64,000 nucleotides of DNA from Shewanella saliphila (GTDB lineage Bacteria > Pseudomonadota > Gammaproteobacteria > Enterobacterales > Shewanellaceae), in the NCBI RefSeq assembly GCF_014648295.1, contig NZ_BMQV01000008.1, positions 1-64,000 of the forward strand. Direction: 5' to 3'. Positions within the stretch are counted from its first letter, which is position 1; every line of letters begins with the position of its first letter. Under the pieces are notes generated by a model. It was not told where the DNA came from, did not search any database, and saw only the letters and a program-made list of their open reading frames with translations. The translations under genes and the position numbers were made by a program. This document shows positions 28,701 to 37,839 of this stretch, piece by piece.

Positions 28701-29880
28701 CGTGAGCTCCTAATGACATTACATATTGTAAAGTAACGATATTATCGTCTTCTACCCCATCAAAATTGGTTCCTTTTTGATGAGTAAACTGTAAGCGCAC
28801 AGTCGAAAAATGGCTGCTGTGCCAAGCAAGGCTGACTTCGGTTTCTTCTAATTTTTGTGGATCTAGGTGGTCTTCATGGATCTCATAAGTATCAATTTCG
28901 CCATAACGCACACCAGCAGACCAGCTTGGAGAGAACTGATAAACGCTACTTAAATACCAACCTTCATGGTAATCATCATCACTGATTTCATGATCATCCA
29001 TGTCATCGATATCTTCAACGTGTCCAGGCTCTTCACCAAAAATGTCTGTCACTCGAAAATATTCACCACTGAGAGTCAGATTTTGATATTTATAGTTACC
29101 ATTTGGTGCCCATTTATAAACAAAATCAACTATGTAAGTATTTTCACCAGTGTAAGAAGCGCTGTGACTATGCTCTTCCTCTTCTTCAACTTCCTCTTCT
29201 TCATGCTCTTCAGCATAGGCTAAACCATTTTCATTGCGTAAGTAGCTCAGCCCTAGTTGCCAAGAACTCTCTACCCCAATATCACCACCAATTTTGGTTA
29301 GCGCAGTAAACACACCTACATCGTCAAAGTCACGATCGCCATGTTCATCAGCAGCGCGCAAGCTATCCCCTCCAAAGGCTTCAACACCCATGGTCCAATA
29401 GAGATCAGTTGGCGCTACGTAGCTTAAGCGAATACCATCGTCAAAATAATGATTACCTAAAAATGCACGGTATGCCGCTGGACGCTCAGTAAACGAATCG
29501 GTATGTAAATGTTGATTATTTAAATAACCAATATCAGATAAAAAACGGCCCGCTCGAATAGAAAGTCCACTTGGCAAAGCCAACGTTTGGATAAAGGCCT
29601 CTTCCAAATTCACTTCAGTTTCACCATCAGCCGACTCAACAACTGCAGTGACTTTACCGTAAAACATTTCATCAATATTGGCACTTAACGCCAACTCTGT
29701 TTCGCCGAGGCCAAAACCTTCTTCGCGTTCAGACATAGGGCGATCGCCCGTTTGATAATAACCATCTAAAACGGCACTAATATTAGGGTTAGTTAAGCTT
29801 GAATCCTCAGCCATTGCTGAATAAGAACTAAATGCACATGCCAGTGCCAAGAAAGAAACGCGAGTGTTTAACGCAGACAT
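28684..29880 (-). CDS. Acidic, histidine-containing outer-membrane barrel of a zinc-type uptake operon
   Basis: A 398-residue protein with a signal peptide (ALNTRVSFLALACAFSSYSAMAE) and a porin-like barrel ending in QF. One loop (about 220-250) is a run of Glu broken by His (EEHEEEEVEEEEEHSHS). Another (about 290-315) is DIDDMDDHEISDDDYHEG. Both are suited to attracting divalent cations. The start at 29880 has GGAG at five bases. It is translationally coupled to the binding-protein gene, so it probably carries the same metal across the outer membrane. It is not a TonB-dependent receptor, having no plug domain. Confidence 0.8.
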   Translation of the reverse strand: MSALNTRVSFLALACAFSSYSAMAEDSSLTNPNISAVLDGYYQTGDRPMSEREEGFGLGETELALSANIDEMFYGKVTAVVESADGETEVNLEEAFIQTLALPSGLSIRAGRFLSDIGYLNNQHLHTDSFTERPAAYRAFLGNHYFDDGIRLSYVAPTDLYWTMGVEAFGGDSLRAADEHGDRDFDDVGVFTALTKIGGDIGVESSWQLGLSYLRNENGLAYAEEHEEEEVEEEEEHSHSASYTGENTYIVDFVYKWAPNGNYKYQNLTLSGEYFRVTDIFGEEPGHVEDIDDMDDHEISDDDYHEGWYLSSVYQFSPSWSAGVRYGEIDTYEIHEDHLDPQKLEETEVSLAWHSSHFSTVRLQFTHQKGTNFDGVEDDNIVTLQYVMSLGAHGAHQF

Positions 29881-29965
29881 AATATCTCCAAAATACAACA
29901 AGTAGCCGCTATCCGGGTTTTCATAACCCGGTAAATAACGGAAAATAATTAATTACAGTGTTGGA

Positions 29966-30262
29966 CTAACGAGATACAGGCGGGGCACGACTTTGATAGT
30001 AAGCTTGAAATGCGCTAACAAGACAAGGCAATAAAAATTGTGGGCGTTCAAAAGATTGCTTCGTTGCGATAAAAACAAGTTCACTGGTGTGGATTGTTTT
30101 ATTTAGCTGATGTTGATGAAAACATAAGGTACAGTGATTTTGCACCCCATCATCAAGATGACGAACCGAGTGCGCAGAGGCAGCAATAGACAATAGGATC
30201 AAAATGGCACTAAGCCAGATCGCAATAGTTTGTCTAATGTGAATGCGTGAACTCAAAGACAC
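29966..30262 (-). CDS. Small His/Cys membrane-anchored protein at the head of the metal-uptake cluster
   Basis: A 98-residue protein with one N-terminal hydrophobic helix (TIAIWLSAILILLSIAASAH). A metal-binding-looking segment HSVRHLDDGVQNHCTLCFHQHQLN follows. It resembles DUF2946-like small proteins found near metal transport genes, though I cannot confirm the family. GTG is the only reasonable start, and the ribosome-binding site is weak. It lies 85 bp upstream of the barrel gene on the same strand, with a Fur-box-like site 83 bp ahead. Confidence 0.7.
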   Translation of the reverse strand: MSLSSRIHIRQTIAIWLSAILILLSIAASAHSVRHLDDGVQNHCTLCFHQHQLNKTIHTSELVFIATKQSFERPQFLLPCLVSAFQAYYQSRAPPVSR

Positions 30263-30344
30263 TTTAATCCATCAAGTTAATAAAATTAGGTATAAGTGTA
30301 AAATAGCCGTGCTTAAAAGCAATAGATAGATTGTGACAAATCAT

Positions 30345-30363
30345 GACGATAATTATCATTTTC
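30345..30363. promoter_or_regulatory. Fur/Zur-type operator candidate
   Basis: GACGATAATTATCATTTTC agrees by eye with the 19-bp Fur consensus at 14 positions, including a central GATAATTATC palindrome. It lies upstream of the metal-uptake cluster and of the divergent small membrane protein. Zur boxes differ in sequence, so the regulator could be Fur or a relative. Context favours zinc control. Confidence 0.5.
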
Positions 30364-30501
30364 ACTTATAGACGATTATAAAGTAGTTGATATAGTGATC
30401 AATCAAAGCCATTTTAAGATACGCTTAAGCTGTGGCTCATAACATAACGACTGGCACTCACATTGATAAGCATAAGCAGACAAGCATAAAGGACTCATTT
30501 C

Positions 30502-30627
30502 ATGGCACAATTTATTCGCGAAAACATTGGCATTATCTTAATCATGATTATTGTTGGCATCGTCGTACTAGGCGGTATTTACTATGTTGAGACGTCTTTA
30601 GAAAGCCAAGTTATTGTGGTTGATTAA
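30502..30627 (+). CDS. Small single-pass membrane protein, 41 aa
   Basis: A short ORF reading MAQFIRENIGIILIMIIVG..., a strongly hydrophobic helix (about residues 8-28) followed by YYVETSLESQ and a short acidic end. AAAGGA lies eight bases before the ATG, a good ribosome-binding site. It is divergent from the metal-uptake cluster and shares its promoter region, including the Fur-like site. I do not recognise the family. Its size and layout fit regulatory or accessory membrane miniproteins. Confidence 0.65.
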   Translation: MAQFIRENIGIILIMIIVGIVVLGGIYYVETSLESQVIVVD

Positions 30628-30638
30628 CCATTCACTCA

Positions 30639-30965
30639 TTACAATTTGCTATCAACGCCGCTGTCATCCGCTGGCGCTTCAACCATTTTTAAATGATCCA
30701 TAATGTGCGACAAGCCTACGATAATCACAGCTAAAATCACTAAGGGCGTGGTTATCGTCGCGGTGCCATCAACAAAATATCCTACAGCGGCTGCAATCAC
30801 CCCACCATAAAACCCTGCTATTTTAGCCACAGCCAACGACTTATTATGCCCAAGCCACGCGGCGCAATGTGGGCATTGCACTTCAACAGACAACCCTTTA
30901 CCGCGGCTTTCGGTGACTTTAGCAATCGAAAAATGTTTGTAGCAATGGGCACACTGCAGAGCCAT
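30639..30965 (-). CDS. Zinc-ribbon small membrane protein, 108 aa
   Basis: An N-terminal zinc ribbon with two CXXC pairs (CAHC near residue 5, CPHC near 31) is followed by two predicted membrane helices (KIAGFYGGVIAAAVGYFV and TTPLVILAVIIVGLSHIM). The ATG at 30965 has AGGA eight bases upstream; the ATG three codons earlier overlaps that site. It is convergent with the 41-residue miniprotein. Function unknown. Confidence 0.78.
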   Translation of the reverse strand: MALQCAHCYKHFSIAKVTESRGKGLSVEVQCPHCAAWLGHNKSLAVAKIAGFYGGVIAAAVGYFVDGTATITTPLVILAVIIVGLSHIMDHLKMVEAPADDSGVDSKL

Positions 30966-31092
30966 GTTAAGCATCCTAAATCAATAATGCGCGCCAGTTT
31001 ACCAAAATAGCCCCCGAATAGCAGCGACAACCTAGCTCCTGTAGCCATTTTCTACTATTATATTTGCAACCTAGCCTCACTGACGATCTAAG

Positions 31093-32742
31093 ATGTTACG
31101 GATTTTAACTGTTTTATTGATACTGATGACCTCATTGATGATGACTCAATCAGTATTTGCACAAGACACTGCCCCACAAACACCCGCCAGCAACAGCACC
31201 GAAATCAACACTAACACCCACAACAAAATATCGCTGTTACAGCAAACCATCAATAATGAGACGAAATTACTGCCAAACGCCAAAGGTGAAATTCGAACCA
31301 TTACCGAATATCGCATTAAAAACAAATCATCTGAACTGCGTGATGAAATCAGCCAATTGATTACTTCAGGCACAGCTGATCAGCAATACCTGGTATCGCT
31401 GGTAAAAAATCAAATCGATTTTTTAACTACAGTGATTCACTCTCTTGATTTAGACGTTACCCAATTAAGGAGCAAATTAGGCGGTGATGACGACAGCAAA
31501 ATTATTGCAGCAATCTCAGATCGCGAGTTCGAACGAGACCATTACCTAAAAGCAACATTCGAAACCCTGCAATGGGCAGAAAAGTTAAGCCTTGATATCA
31601 GCCAGCAAAAACAAACCTTCACAGAATTTATGCTGCTACGTGCCGACCAATTTGACAGCCTAGTTCGGTACACCCAGGACGAATTACAAAAAGCCGTTGC
31701 TGAAGCAAACACCGCCGGTGCAGACATTAGTCCAGAGCAAAAAGCCAGGGTGGTGTCTTTCAAAGAGCGCTTAGAACAAAGCAGTTCAAGCTTAGCCAGC
31801 TCTGCCTTTATTCTTGAAGGTTTAGGCAAAGATGTCTCGCAAATAAAGCAAACGTTATTTAGCATTTCAGGTGACATCACCCAAGATGTGCTTAATTTCA
31901 GCGTTGCCTCAAACTTACTGCAAGGCTGGGCTAAAGTCATAAAAGATCAAACCATCAATAACGGTCCTAGCCTGACGTTCAAAATAGTGGTGTTTTTACT
32001 CATTCTGTTTATTACCAGTCTCGTCGCAAAAATCGTCACTAAAATTATCTCAAAAACAGTTCGCGCATCTAAACTGCAATTTAGCCAATTACTGCAAGAG
32101 TTTTTTATCTCGCTATCGAGTAAAGTTGTTTACGCCCTAGGGTTATTAATTGCGTTGTCACAGCTTGGTTTTGAGCTTGGGCCATTACTTGCAGGCTTTG
32201 GTATTGCAGGGGTAATTATTGGTTTTGCATTACAAGACACACTGTCAAACTTTGCCTCAGGTATGATGATCTTAATTTATCGTCCCTTTGATGTCGGCGA
32301 CTTAATTAACGCTGCCGGGGTGACAGGCCGAGTTAGCCACATGAGCTTAGTGTCGACCACCATCAAAACACTCGACAACCAACGTTTAATTGTGCCCAAC
32401 AATAAAATTTGGGGCGACACTATTAATAACATCACCGCTGAGCGGCAACGCCGCGTCGATTTAGTTTTTGGTATTGGTTATGGCGATGACATTCCACATG
32501 CTGAAAAGATTTTAAAAAGCATTGTTGAACAACACCCTAAAGTACAAGCCACACCTGAACCTATTGTAAGATTACACACATTAGGTGAGTCATCGGTGGA
32601 CTTTGTTGTAAGGCCCTGGGTAAAGCCTGATGATTATTGGGAAGTATACTGGGACATTACCCGCGAAGTTAAAATGCGCTTTGACGCTGAAGGCGTCAGC
32701 ATCCCGTTCCCGCAGCGCGATGTGCATATTTACCAAAAGTAA
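31093..32742 (+). CDS. MscS-family mechanosensitive channel with long periplasmic N-terminal domain
   Basis: A 549-residue protein. A signal peptide (LRILTVLLILMTSLMMTQSVFAQ) is followed by a long helical periplasmic region (about 25-280). Next come membrane helices and the MscS core: pore helix region LLAGFGIAGVIIGFALQDTLSNFASGMMILIYRPFDVGD, then the beta domain and a cytoplasmic vestibule ending VSIPFPQRDVHI. It protects cells during hypo-osmotic shock. It is larger than E. coli MscS (286) and smaller than MscK. Confidence 0.92.
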   Translation: MLRILTVLLILMTSLMMTQSVFAQDTAPQTPASNSTEINTNTHNKISLLQQTINNETKLLPNAKGEIRTITEYRIKNKSSELRDEISQLITSGTADQQYLVSLVKNQIDFLTTVIHSLDLDVTQLRSKLGGDDDSKIIAAISDREFERDHYLKATFETLQWAEKLSLDISQQKQTFTEFMLLRADQFDSLVRYTQDELQKAVAEANTAGADISPEQKARVVSFKERLEQSSSSLASSAFILEGLGKDVSQIKQTLFSISGDITQDVLNFSVASNLLQGWAKVIKDQTINNGPSLTFKIVVFLLILFITSLVAKIVTKIISKTVRASKLQFSQLLQEFFISLSSKVVYALGLLIALSQLGFELGPLLAGFGIAGVIIGFALQDTLSNFASGMMILIYRPFDVGDLINAAGVTGRVSHMSLVSTTIKTLDNQRLIVPNNKIWGDTINNITAERQRRVDLVFGIGYGDDIPHAEKILKSIVEQHPKVQATPEPIVRLHTLGESSVDFVVRPWVKPDDYWEVYWDITREVKMRFDAEGVSIPFPQRDVHIYQK

Positions 32743-32754
32743 TCACGCCCAAAC

Positions 32755-32788
32755 AAAAAAGCTCAAGCCATATGGCTTGAGCTTTTTT
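32755..32788. terminator. Bidirectional terminator between the MscS-type and MaoC-type genes
   Basis: AAAAAAGCTCAAGCC, loop ATAT, GGCTTGAGCTTTTTT. A perfect stem with A and T runs. Confidence 0.92.
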
Positions 32789-32803
32789 ATTGCATTATCA
32801 AAA

Positions 32804-33670
32804 CTAAAGGTAAGTCACGCTACCGTGTAAATGCGGCCTGCGACCTTTCGCATCACGCATTTCAAAGCTTTTGCCATTATCGATACTTTCAAAGGCAAAC
32901 GTCACTTCCGATGGCATAAATACCGGTAATTTAAATTCAACATCAACCTGAAAAGCGCGTTCGCCAATGTGCGGCATCAATTGCGATAACGCCCGGGCTT
33001 TTGACCACATACCATGAGCAAGTACCCGTTCAAAACCAAAGCGTTTAGACAATAATGGATGCAAATGTATCAAATTATAATCACCCGATGCTTTAGCATA
33101 ACGGCGGCCTAAGTCTTCGGTTAAACGCCATTGCTGAACGTTTTCCCAAGCCATTGCAGATGCCTTAGGCGGGCGAGTACGACGACCAGTTGATTCAATA
33201 CGATATAAATAGGTCGACAATGCTTGCCACACTAACTCATCAGCAACAAACACCTTAGACACTAGGTCAAACTCAAGCCCCGAATCAGTATGACGACTGT
33301 CGGTGAGTTCACATTGTACGGTTAAGTTTTCATCTGCACGCACTGGACGAAACGCACTAATGCTATTTTTTAAATGGATCATTCCCAACAATGGGAAAGT
33401 TACCGCTTTATGCGTAAAAATGGTCGCATGTAACCGAAAAGCCCACACATATAAATAGGTTGGTGGCAGTATTGAACCATCAAAGTCAAAACCACACACT
33501 TCAGCATATTGACGAATTTTCTCTGGCGACGCTATCACGTTCGACGCTTGCACATAAATGTTCGGCAATGGCTTTTGATCCCATCCGGGTTTACGTCCGA
33601 ACAAGATTTTGCGATACAGAGACAAAAGCGAAGGCATCGCTTTTAATTCAATAGCATAGTCGTGGCTCAC
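32804..33670 (-). CDS. MaoC-like hot-dog-fold acyl dehydratase family protein
   Basis: A 288-residue cytosolic protein with a C-terminal MaoC-like domain: YAKASGDYNLIHLHPLLSKRFGFERVLAHGMWSKARAL, including the catalytic Asp/His pair of (R)-hydratases (D in SGDYN, H in IHLHP). An N-terminal second hot-dog region has lost the motif. The start is GTG with AAGG nine bases upstream. It may act on fatty acyl-CoA or ACP. It is not clustered with lipid genes, so the substrate is unknown. Confidence 0.82.
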   Translation of the reverse strand: MSHDYAIELKAMPSLLSLYRKILFGRKPGWDQKPLPNIYVQASNVIASPEKIRQYAEVCGFDFDGSILPPTYLYVWAFRLHATIFTHKAVTFPLLGMIHLKNSISAFRPVRADENLTVQCELTDSRHTDSGLEFDLVSKVFVADELVWQALSTYLYRIESTGRRTRPPKASAMAWENVQQWRLTEDLGRRYAKASGDYNLIHLHPLLSKRFGFERVLAHGMWSKARALSQLMPHIGERAFQVDVEFKLPVFMPSEVTFAFESIDNGKSFEMRDAKGRRPHLHGSVTYL

Positions 33671-33923
33671 AATGATTTACCTTAACTCGGCAGCCCAAAC
33701 TGATGCGCTGCAAAAAAGTGAATCGTTTATTATACCTTACTGAGTCTGAGTTACTAAACTGCTAATTGATTATTACGTTTAAATCTTAGTATGGCTAATC
33801 GTTATTTTGATGTAATCGACAAATTTTATTTACCTTATTAATACAATTACTGATTTTTCTTTACCTTTTTTAAGCCACAATGAGACAATTACTCTTTCAA
33901 CCTGACGACAATTGTATTCCACA

Positions 33924-34703
33924 GTGCAAGATAAAAACTTCGATAAACTTAGCCTCAAATTTGCGAAAAACATTTACGGCACCACTAAAGGTGAAATTCG
34001 CGCAGCCGTATTATGGCGTGACTTAGCTCCTGCATTAACAAGCCTTGAGCAACCTCGTCTGCGCATATTAGATGCTGGCGGCGGCTTTGGTTTTTTAAGT
34101 CAAAAACTTGCAGCATTAGGCCATGATGTGGTGCTTTGTGATATTTCGGAGCAAATGCTCGCGTTAGCTAAACAACAAATTGCCGAGTCTGACACCCCAT
34201 TATCGATTGAATTAGTCCATAGCCCTATTCAAGCATTAACCGTTGCACAATATGGGCAATTTGACGTTATTTTATGCCATGCGGTGGCCGAATGGCTTAT
34301 CGATGCGAAATCCACCTTACAAGGGTTGTTGAAACTGCTAAAGCCTAGCGGCTTATTTTCATTGATGTTTTATAATAAAGAAGCACTGCGTTTTCACAGT
34401 TTAGTGTCGGGTAATTTTGATTATGTACAGCGTGATCTTGTGGTTAAAAAGAAGATTGGTTTAACCCCTACTCACCCTTTATACATCGAAGATGTGCGTC
34501 AATGGTTTAACGAATGGCAAATGCACATCCAGACTCAATCAGGAGTCAGGGTTATAAACGATTATCTAAAACAGCATTTGCCGCCTAATTTTGACACTCA
34601 GCAACTGATTGAAATGGAATTAGCCTATTCACAACGCGAGCCCTATTTATCACTCGGTCGTTATGTACATTTTTTAGGGCAATCATCAGTCACGTCAACG
34701 TAA
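33924..34703 (+). CDS. cmoM: tRNA 5-carboxymethoxyuridine methyltransferase CmoM
   Basis: A 259-residue SAM-dependent methyltransferase (formerly SmtA). It methylates cmo5U at the tRNA wobble position to mcmo5U. Similarity to E. coli CmoM is strong: QDKNFDKLSLKFAKNIYGTT, LDAGGGFGF (SAM motif I), LCHAVAEWL, LSLMFYN, GNFDYVQ and YLSLGRYVH. The GTG at 33924 aligns with the E. coli start; a TTG four codons earlier is an alternative, and neither has a strong ribosome-binding site. It is a single gene convergent with the TraB/GumN gene. Confidence 0.94.
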   Translation: MQDKNFDKLSLKFAKNIYGTTKGEIRAAVLWRDLAPALTSLEQPRLRILDAGGGFGFLSQKLAALGHDVVLCDISEQMLALAKQQIAESDTPLSIELVHSPIQALTVAQYGQFDVILCHAVAEWLIDAKSTLQGLLKLLKPSGLFSLMFYNKEALRFHSLVSGNFDYVQRDLVVKKKIGLTPTHPLYIEDVRQWFNEWQMHIQTQSGVRVINDYLKQHLPPNFDTQQLIEMELAYSQREPYLSLGRYVHFLGQSSVTST

Positions 34704-34723
34704 TGATTGCCACTTTTTTGAGA

Positions 34724-35632
34724 CTAGCATTGTAATAAGGTGCAGCGCGTTACTGTGGCACCTTGTTGTCTCAACAATTCAGGAATGGCCTGTTGACCAA
34801 CAATATGTCCCGCACCGACCACAATAAATAATTGATCTTGCTCCTTAGCTTGTAACAGCCTGATAATTTTTTGACTCATGGTGTGATTGCGCTTCCAGAG
34901 TAACTTGTCTAAAAACTCATCCGACTCTCCGGCCTGCGACTCCATAATAGTGGCCAGTGCATCAGCATCGCCTTGACGCCAAGCATTAATCAAATCAAGC
35001 ATTTCTGCATCACTGGCATTAATGGCTTCATCGAGCATTTCCAGCTGGGTTTTATGTGAAAACGATGAAATCAGTTCAAATTGAAACTCAATACTTTCAA
35101 GCTCAATCAGTGCTTTACTGCTGCGATTTTCAGTAAAATAAGTATCAACCCCTTGCTCTGTACTGTAACCCAGCCCAGCAAAACGACTGACACTGATTTG
35201 AGTTGACTGAAGCCAGGGAGCATAAGGTGCTAACGCCTGACACATCGCCTGATGACTTAAGCAATATTGCTGACGGGTGGCATCAACCTCAGCCGCAATA
35301 TCGGCAGACAACGCACCATATTGTTGTAATAACGCACCTGCATTACCTTGAGACACATCAGCCTCTATAACTAAGGCGTCGGACTGCTTAAAAGCTGATT
35401 CAATGTGCTGCCCTAATGGATAAAAATCTGCACGCCCAATATGGATAGAGCCTAACAAATACGCCTGCTGCTGTTGATAATTAATTTTATAAAATACCGG
35501 AGAGTCTAATGCCGCTACAGGCCATACTGCCACACACAAAAGCAGGGCAACAACACGGCTGCAATGTTGCTGTAAACGACGATTAATCAAGCTGATATTC
35601 AAATTAAGCCGACTTTTCCTTGTTGCCTGCAT
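34724..35632 (-). CDS. TraB/GumN family protein
   Basis: A 302-residue exported or membrane-anchored protein with an N-terminal hydrophobic segment (VVALLLCVAVWPVAA). TraB/GumN motifs are present: YLLGSIHIGRADFYPL near the start, the conserved Glu in VIEADVS, and FIVVGAGHIVGQQAIPELLRQQG at the end, the second GxxH motif. The family resembles TIKI metalloproteases, whose GxxH pairs bind metal, so protease activity is possible. The role in this organism is unknown. Confidence 0.88.
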   Translation of the reverse strand: MQATRKSRLNLNISLINRRLQQHCSRVVALLLCVAVWPVAALDSPVFYKINYQQQQAYLLGSIHIGRADFYPLGQHIESAFKQSDALVIEADVSQGNAGALLQQYGALSADIAAEVDATRQQYCLSHQAMCQALAPYAPWLQSTQISVSRFAGLGYSTEQGVDTYFTENRSSKALIELESIEFQFELISSFSHKTQLEMLDEAINASDAEMLDLINAWRQGDADALATIMESQAGESDEFLDKLLWKRNHTMSQKIIRLLQAKEQDQLFIVVGAGHIVGQQAIPELLRQQGATVTRCTLLQC

Positions 35633-35684
35633 AGCAGCTCCTTATAATTAGTCATATTCTTTGCACAAGCACCATGAGGCGATT

Positions 35685-35993
35685 ATGCCGTATACCAATG
35701 TTTTTCTACAGATAAAAGAAAACCTGCAAATAGCCTACCGACAAGCGATTGATTCTGACGCTCGTCTTGATGAATTACGTAAAGCGGGTCACGGTAAATT
35801 TGTCGCCATATTTACAGAAGATCAAGGTTTTACCGAAAAAAGCAATCGCTTTTTACCCTATGTTCAAGAGCTGGTTGCCGAGTTTGATGCCATGCAAAAT
35901 AGCGCTCATGTTGCTCCAGAAACACTCGAGGCGTTCGTTAAAAAGCTTGCCACTCTTCTGCAAACGCTACAAGTGTTTAAGCTTTCTAAGTAA
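35685..35993 (+). CDS. Hypothetical helical protein, 102 aa
   Basis: A soluble, mostly helical protein (TNVFLQIKENLQIAYRQAID, then ETLEAFVKKLATLLQTLQVFKLSK). It has no signal peptide or cysteines. The ATG at 35685 has GAGG six bases upstream; an ATG eight codons earlier has none. It is followed by a terminator hairpin. I do not recognise it. Confidence 0.72.
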   Translation: MPYTNVFLQIKENLQIAYRQAIDSDARLDELRKAGHGKFVAIFTEDQGFTEKSNRFLPYVQELVAEFDAMQNSAHVAPETLEAFVKKLATLLQTLQVFKLSK

Positions 35994-36030
35994 TCTGAAC
36001 ATCAGATAATTTAACTGGCAGATTAAACAA

Positions 36031-36062
36031 TAAAAGCTCCTATTATGGAGCTTTTGCTTTTT
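36031..36062. terminator. Terminator between the 35685 gene and the DUF3016 gene
   Basis: AAAAGCTCC, loop TATTAT, GGAGCTTTT with a further T run after GC. It lies between convergent genes. Confidence 0.75.
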
Positions 36063-36082
36063 TAGCATTCAAGTAATACATA

Positions 36083-36607
36083 CTATAATTGTGGTTCAAC
36101 TGTCTTTTGCAGCCACTCAACAAATAGTCGTGTTTCGTATTGAAAAGGTCTGTCACGCATACGACTAGAATGATGCATAAAGCTCATATCAGTGATTTTT
36201 TCATCACCCGCAATAACAACGTTATCGCCCTCTTTAACACTGTAGCTAAAGGTTGCTCTTGGCGGATATAGATCTTTAACGATACGCAAATCCCCCGGTG
36301 TTGCCCCAAATGTAGGACGCATATCACCGGCTAAATCGATATCGGTCACTTGCATATGCAAGGTTTGCCCCGGTTTTAGGGTCTTTTCAGCTTGTTTATT
36401 GATGTTTTTGGTTAAGGTTTCAAATAAACGATTCTCGAAACGCGACTGCAGTTCTGCAGAGGTTTTAATGTCACGAAACTCTTTAGGATTTTGCCATTCA
36501 ATCTTAACTACACCCACTTCAGTTTGCGGGTTAGGTTCAGGCGCATCTTCTGCCAACGCCACCTGACAGGTTAATGCCGAAGCAAGCAATAAGTATTTTA
36601 CGTTCAT
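36083..36607 (-). CDS. DUF3016 family exported protein
   Basis: A 174-residue protein with a signal peptide (NVKYLLLASALTCQVALAE). The DUF3016-type body (GVVKIEWQNPKEFRDIKT, LHMQVTDIDLAGDMRPTFG, MHHSSRMRDRPFQYETRLFVEWL) is probably periplasmic. The start at 36607 has GGAGG seven bases upstream. The function of the family is unknown. Confidence 0.82.
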   Translation of the reverse strand: MNVKYLLLASALTCQVALAEDAPEPNPQTEVGVVKIEWQNPKEFRDIKTSAELQSRFENRLFETLTKNINKQAEKTLKPGQTLHMQVTDIDLAGDMRPTFGATPGDLRIVKDLYPPRATFSYSVKEGDNVVIAGDEKITDMSFMHHSSRMRDRPFQYETRLFVEWLQKTVEPQL

Positions 36608-36815
36608 AATAAACCTCCAAAGGCCCATCAGTCATACACCATTAACAGGTTACACTCTCTGCTAACGCTGTTAATCAATGAGATTAGACAATATTGTGGG
36701 TGAGCTATCAGCAATCATTAATGCCTAACACCCACTTTTGCATCTTGATATATTGACTTTAGCGCGACCAAGCTGAACCAAGGCTTAACAACTCAATACT
36801 AAATAAACGCTGTTC

Positions 36816-37325
36816 TTAAAAAGGAAAGCGTGCACTCAGTAATGGATAGGTTTGGCGCATCAATTTTGGCTTAGTACTGAACTTTTTACCCACGGGGGTA
36901 TTTTGCCCAGACGGTACAAAGGGTAATTCATGGCCGGTGCGGTCTTCGTAAATTTGCCCCGCGATAAGATCATAATCTTCAACAAAGGGATAAGCGTAGT
37001 CATCCACTAACGGCCATTGTACCAACTCAGCTAAACAGTCAGGGTTAGCCACCACTTTGTCGTACCATTGTTGGCCTAACGACAATAAAAAACATCTAAA
37101 TTCAGCAAATCCATAATCCGAATCGCACCCAGTAATAATGTAGGCTGCGCCCCAAACCGACCACAAATAGCTACGACGTAATTGTTGCCCCATCATTTTA
37201 TCAAACGCTTTAAGTGACTCATCATCTAAAGGTTGTAATTTTTTGCGTAATTGCTGCGCCACCTCATCAGAAGATAAGCCTGGTTGTTCGCGCGTTACCA
37301 GTGCCCAAAAATCGGTTTCTGTCAT
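36816..37325 (-). CDS. DUF4240 family protein
   Basis: A 169-residue cytosolic protein beginning TETDFWALVTREQPGL, with the DUF4240 pattern FDKMMGQQLRRSYLWSVWGAAYIITGCDSDYGFAEFRCFLLSLG. The start at 37325 is taken from the family N-terminus and an upstream GGTGGG; a longer frame to 37409 would overlap the divergent membrane gene. Some DUF4240 proteins sit in toxin or immunity contexts, but nothing here suggests that. Confidence 0.78.
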   Translation of the reverse strand: MTETDFWALVTREQPGLSSDEVAQQLRKKLQPLDDESLKAFDKMMGQQLRRSYLWSVWGAAYIITGCDSDYGFAEFRCFLLSLGQQWYDKVVANPDCLAELVQWPLVDDYAYPFVEDYDLIAGQIYEDRTGHELPFVPSGQNTPVGKKFSTKPKLMRQTYPLLSARFPF

Positions 37326-37382
37326 CAAAATATACCCACCTAGCGTGTTTGTGCGATATTCTACCTGAAATTTTCTACCCAG

Positions 37383-37796
37383 ATGACCAATATGAACCAG
37401 ATTGTGCAATCCACTATGCCATTACGAGTTAAAGCCTTGGTATGTTTGTATATATTACTCACGCTTATCGCCTTGTGGCGCATGACCACCTTTTACGCCT
37501 TTGACTTACTCACGCTAGGTGTATTACCGCTGTTATTTGGTATTCTTACCCGCGCGGCTTGGACCAAAGTAGTGCTATTTGTTTATCTTGGTTTGCAAAC
37601 GATGGGGCTCGTCGCCATGAGCACCACCGCCATTATTGCTTACCAAATTACACCTGATGACGTCAATTTGGTGTTCCAAGGTTACAACATTCCGTTAATT
37701 CCACTATGGTTAGTATTGGTCTCATTAATAGGCTTTCAATGGTGGGCGGGGCTGTCTAAGGTCATGACGCAATATTTAAGCTCAAAATCAGCTTAA
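37383..37796 (+). CDS. Small polytopic membrane protein, 137 aa
   Basis: Four predicted membrane helices (about residues 17-36, 42-60, 62-88 and 103-122) in an otherwise short protein with few charged residues. The ATG at 37383 has no clear ribosome-binding site; internal ATG codons at 37392 or near 37416 are alternatives. It lies 43 bp upstream of the double-receiver gene on the same strand and could be its operon partner. The function is not recognised. Confidence 0.7.
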   Translation: MTNMNQIVQSTMPLRVKALVCLYILLTLIALWRMTTFYAFDLLTLGVLPLLFGILTRAAWTKVVLFVYLGLQTMGLVAMSTTAIIAYQITPDDVNLVFQGYNIPLIPLWLVLVSLIGFQWWAGLSKVMTQYLSSKSA

Positions 37797-37839
37797 GTAA
37801 CCAAAATAACAATCAAAATGTCAAAACGGAAAACAATCT

